From the NCBI RefSeq assembly GCF_049243985.1, contig NC_135386.1, positions 18,506,202 through 18,570,201 of the forward strand: DNA of 64,000 bases, read 5' to 3'. The DNA is from Paroedura picta (taxonomy: Eukaryota > Chordata > Lepidosauria > Squamata > Gekkonidae). Each line of letters starts with the position of its first letter. The stretch's first letter is position 1. The notes under the pieces are model-generated. The model made no database searches. It had not been told where the DNA came from and saw only the letters and a list, made by a program, of their open reading frames with translations. The translations under genes were made by a program, and so were the position numbers. Of the stretch, positions 56,241 to 64,000 are shown piece by piece.

Positions 56241-56426
56241 CTTGGCGCCTGTCATTCCAGCAGCTCCCTTACTGCCGCGTGTTGATGCGCTCTCTTCCTC
56301 CCTTCCTCAGAGAACCACCGGGAGCCTCCAGGGTCAGAGATGAGGGAAGGTGCCCCTCAGGGTGCGGAAGACCAAATCTAAGCTCAGCCGCAGCGGGGAG
56401 GACGGACCCCCGCTCCCTTCCTGACC

Positions 56427-62347
<5,921 letters not shown>

Positions 62348-62417
62348 TTATTTTTAAAATTAAAAAAAAAACACTATACTTTTGTTAACATGTATAGAAG
62401 TGTTCTAGTACTACTAA

Positions 62418-62630
62418 TTATTTGGTTAAGAGCGGTGGACTCCAATCTGGAGAACCAGGTTCGATTCCCCACTCCTCCTCCCCATGCAGCCAGCTGGGGG
62501 AACTTTGGCCCATCCCAGATCTCTTAGTGTTCTCTCAGCCTTACCTACCTCACAGGGGGGTCCGTTTGGGGAGAGGAAGGGTAATAAACAGCAGGGTGCA
62601 AAGACCCCAGCTCTTCTTCTACAATAGGGT
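62418..62630 (+). repeat. tRNA-derived SINE in the PAQR5 3'UTR
   Basis: TTTGGTTAAGAGCGGTGGAC (A box), CCAGGTTCGATTCCCCACTC (B box), CCTACCTCACAGGGGGGTCC and an AGCTCTTCTTCTAC tail. Confidence 0.85.
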
Positions 62631-62956
62631 ACGTGGCTTTTTAATGTCTTTGTGGGTGAGGACCATTTATAATGCCTTAAGGACTACTAGCCAGAAATTG
62701 CCAAAGAAATCCAAGCACTGATCAAGATTCCAGGACCGTTTCAGGTGCCTTCACTCCGTTTTCTATGCTTGGGAAGACACAGCGCTGCCAAGCATACCTG
62801 GATGTAACGTATCTGTAACAACTGATATGGCTTTTTAGTACACAACAATGCAATAACAGAAATGTAATTCAGCTTCTTTAAAATTGTATGATCTTATATT
62901 TTTGTAAATAGCCTCTGCTGAGGCATTGCACAGTCACTTTTCAGGAACAATGAAAG

Positions 62957-62990
62957 AATAAAGTACATTTTGGGACAATGAAAGAATAAA
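62957..62990 (+). terminator. PAQR5: Paired PAQR5 poly(A) signals
   Basis: Two AATAAA hexamers exactly 28 bp apart, each in the context CAATGAAAGAATAAAGT, created by a tandem duplication. Confidence 0.8.
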
Positions 62991-63030
62991 GTCCATTTTG
63001 GGATGAGTAACAGCCTTGAAAAGTTGTGTT

Positions 63031-63640
63031 TTTTTGCATCATTTATTGTGTTAATATACTTTGCTTCAGTTCTGTTTTTAGAGTCCTGATTCTTAGTCCT
63101 ATGGGGTTGTTTACTGAAAGTGCAATTGACTAACACCGAAATCCACCTTGAGACCCAGTGATAAGGCACATAAACAAGAATCCAACCTAGTTAAACCACA
63201 AACACTAACTCAAGAGCCACATCTTTGCTCCAGGCTATGTGAAATCACTCAGATTGGCTGGTATTGTATCTTTGGTTTCCGGGCCTGCCTTCCAGCTAAC
63301 CCGTTTGGGGCGGCCTCCCTGTCACCCTGGCTGGCCCAAGACTTGAAGGGTGCAACTCCACAGAGGAGCAGAGAGAGAGATGGCTGATACTTCGACTCAA
63401 TTCAGGCGTCTCAAGAAGTGTGCATGACCCAGAAAGCACATGCCTTGAATAAAACTTTTCTAGTCTTCAAGGTGCCCAGCGGGAATAGTGGGAGACCTCC
63501 AGCCAGCACCTGGAGGTTGGCAACCCCAACGAACCTCACGCTAGGCTCCCCCCCCTAGGCCACTCCACCAAATCTCCAGGAATTCCCCCGCCGCGAGTTG
63601 GCAAGGCCACTCAGAACCCTCTCCCCGGTTCCTTATTTCC
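63031..63640. other. PAQR5-KIF23 spacer
   Basis: About 600 bp. It includes a right-arm fragment of the palindromic repeat (63405-63480, with CTCAAGA and GAAA) and a reverse GGGTTGCCA element (63480-63612; CACCTGGAGGTTGGCAACCC and AAATCTCCAGGAATTCCC). The remainder is unassigned. Confidence 0.65.
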
Positions 63641-63649
63641 TAATTTCCT

Positions 63650-63923
63650 GCTTTTATCGCTTCGGGGGCGAAGCCTCCACTCTGGTAGCGTTGCCGTGAC
63701 AACAGAGTGATGCTAACACTCCCGGCGCGCGTTGATGACGCCCCAAAACAACGGCCGGGCGGTGCGAATAGGCGCGCGAGACACTCCGGCGGAAGCCCCG
63801 CCCCGCGCGCTGCGTCCCGATTGGCCGGATTTGAATCCTCGCCGCCGCGCGGAGGACGCCGGGAAGCGGGAGGGAACGTTCAAATCGGAGCTGCCGTCGC
63901 CGGGGCGGCTTGAGCGGCGCACG
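63650..63923 (+). promoter_or_regulatory. KIF23: KIF23 CpG-island promoter and 5'UTR
   Basis: CpG-dense sequence before the KIF23 start. An inverted CCAAT box (ATTGG, 63820-63824) is followed 5 bases later by TTTGAA (63830-63835), a cell-cycle homology region, and a second copy in reverse (TTCAAA, 63879-63884) lies close to the start codon. GC boxes lie at 63797-63805. Human KIF23 is known to be controlled through a CHR element bound by DREAM and MMB. An X-box-like palindrome, GTTGCCGTGACAAC, is at 63690-63703. The start site is not determined. Confidence 0.75.
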
Positions 63924-63937
63924 ATGAAGGCGGCGGC
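63924..63937 (+). CDS. KIF23: Kinesin family member 23, first coding exon (partial gene)
   Basis: KIF23 (MKLP1) is the plus-end kinesin of centralspindlin, needed at the spindle midzone and midbody in cytokinesis. Only the first exon is visible: ATGAAGGCGGCGGC then the donor GTGAGT at 63938. It encodes MKAA plus two bases, compared with human MKSAR. The identification rests on the short match, strict synteny after PAQR5, and the cell-cycle promoter. The motor domain lies beyond the right edge. Confidence 0.75.
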
Positions 63938-64000
63938 GTGAGTGCTTTTCCCCCGCTCGGGGCAGGGTCGCTGGGGGTCGAGGCCTCCCTCCGGGCCTCC

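Larger units (their letters stand above)
46641..56310. other. GLCE-PAQR5 interval, including undetected PAQR5 5' exon(s)
   Basis: The 9.7-kb region is GC-rich. It holds two CT microsatellites (47537-47572, 53746-53779), palindromic repeats (47900-48078, 49388-49440), terminal-inverted-repeat elements (49050-49245, 55373-55556), a LINE unit (50540-51010), a diverged palindromic AT-rich element (51625-51990) and a SINE (53422-53635). The PAQR5 promoter and first exon should lie here, but I cannot place them. About 54000-55300 is GC-rich and unassigned. Confidence 0.5.
62348..63030 (+). other. PAQR5: PAQR5 3'UTR with SINE and duplicated poly(A) signals
   Basis: The 3'UTR contains a SINE (62418-62630). 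It ends with AATAAA at 62957-62962 and again at 62985-62990, inside a 28-bp tandem duplication, followed by the GT-rich GTTGTGTTTTTTTGC typical of a downstream element. Confidence 0.75.

Overview
This window is vertebrate nuclear DNA with intron-split genes, CpG-island promoters and many interspersed repeats. Four genes lie on the + strand in an order I know from the human 15q23 region: the 3' part of NOX5 (coding exons 328-6020), complete GLCE (promoter about 16.0 kb, coding 37659-42990), PAQR5 (coding 56427-62347), and the first coding exon of KIF23 (63924-63937, running off the right edge). The proteins read cleanly across canonical splice sites and resemble the human proteins closely. Proteins, CR1 LINE tails, tRNA- and 5S-rRNA-derived SINEs and foldback DNA transposons together suggest a squamate reptile (lizard or gecko). 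That assignment is an inference. The high GC content, the many G/C homopolymers and the very GC-rich third codon positions of GLCE would suit a small, gene-dense chromosome.

Layout. 1-6.4 kb: nine NOX5 coding exons (last haem-binding transmembrane helix, FAD and NADPH domains) and a short 3'UTR containing a repeat. 6.4-15.9 kb: intergenic, repeats plus unassigned single-copy DNA. 15.96-16.65 kb: GLCE CpG-island promoter with five inverted CCAAT boxes and the exon 1 donor. 16.6-37.6 kb: GLCE 5'UTR introns, with a probable 67-bp noncoding exon at 29213-29279. 37.6-43.0 kb: three GLCE coding exons. 43.0-46.64 kb: GLCE 3'UTR. 46.65-56.3 kb: GLCE-PAQR5 interval, which should hold the PAQR5 promoter, although I could not place it. 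56.3-63.0 kb: PAQR5. 63.0-64.0 kb: a short spacer and the KIF23 CpG-island promoter with CCAAT and CHR cell-cycle motifs.

The genes are neighbours by synteny and do not share a pathway: a calcium-activated superoxide generator (NOX5), a Golgi heparan-sulfate epimerase (GLCE), a seven-helix membrane progestin receptor (PAQR5) and a mitotic kinesin (KIF23). I found no operon-like or undescribed multi-gene system.

The most interesting non-genic signals are: (1) a dispersed palindromic repeat whose core resembles a hammerhead ribozyme (CTGANGA, stem II, GAAA), possibly from Penelope-like elements; (2) five foldback hAT-type MITEs with visible 8-bp target duplications, one nested in another element; (3) an 18-bp perfect inverted repeat forming a pre-miRNA-sized hairpin at 22760-22844; (4) a 23-bp homeodomain-type palindrome at 14911-14933; (5) AT-rich single-copy islands that may be conserved enhancers. 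All reading was by eye. Exon borders are well supported by frame and splice signals, while repeat borders are approximate.
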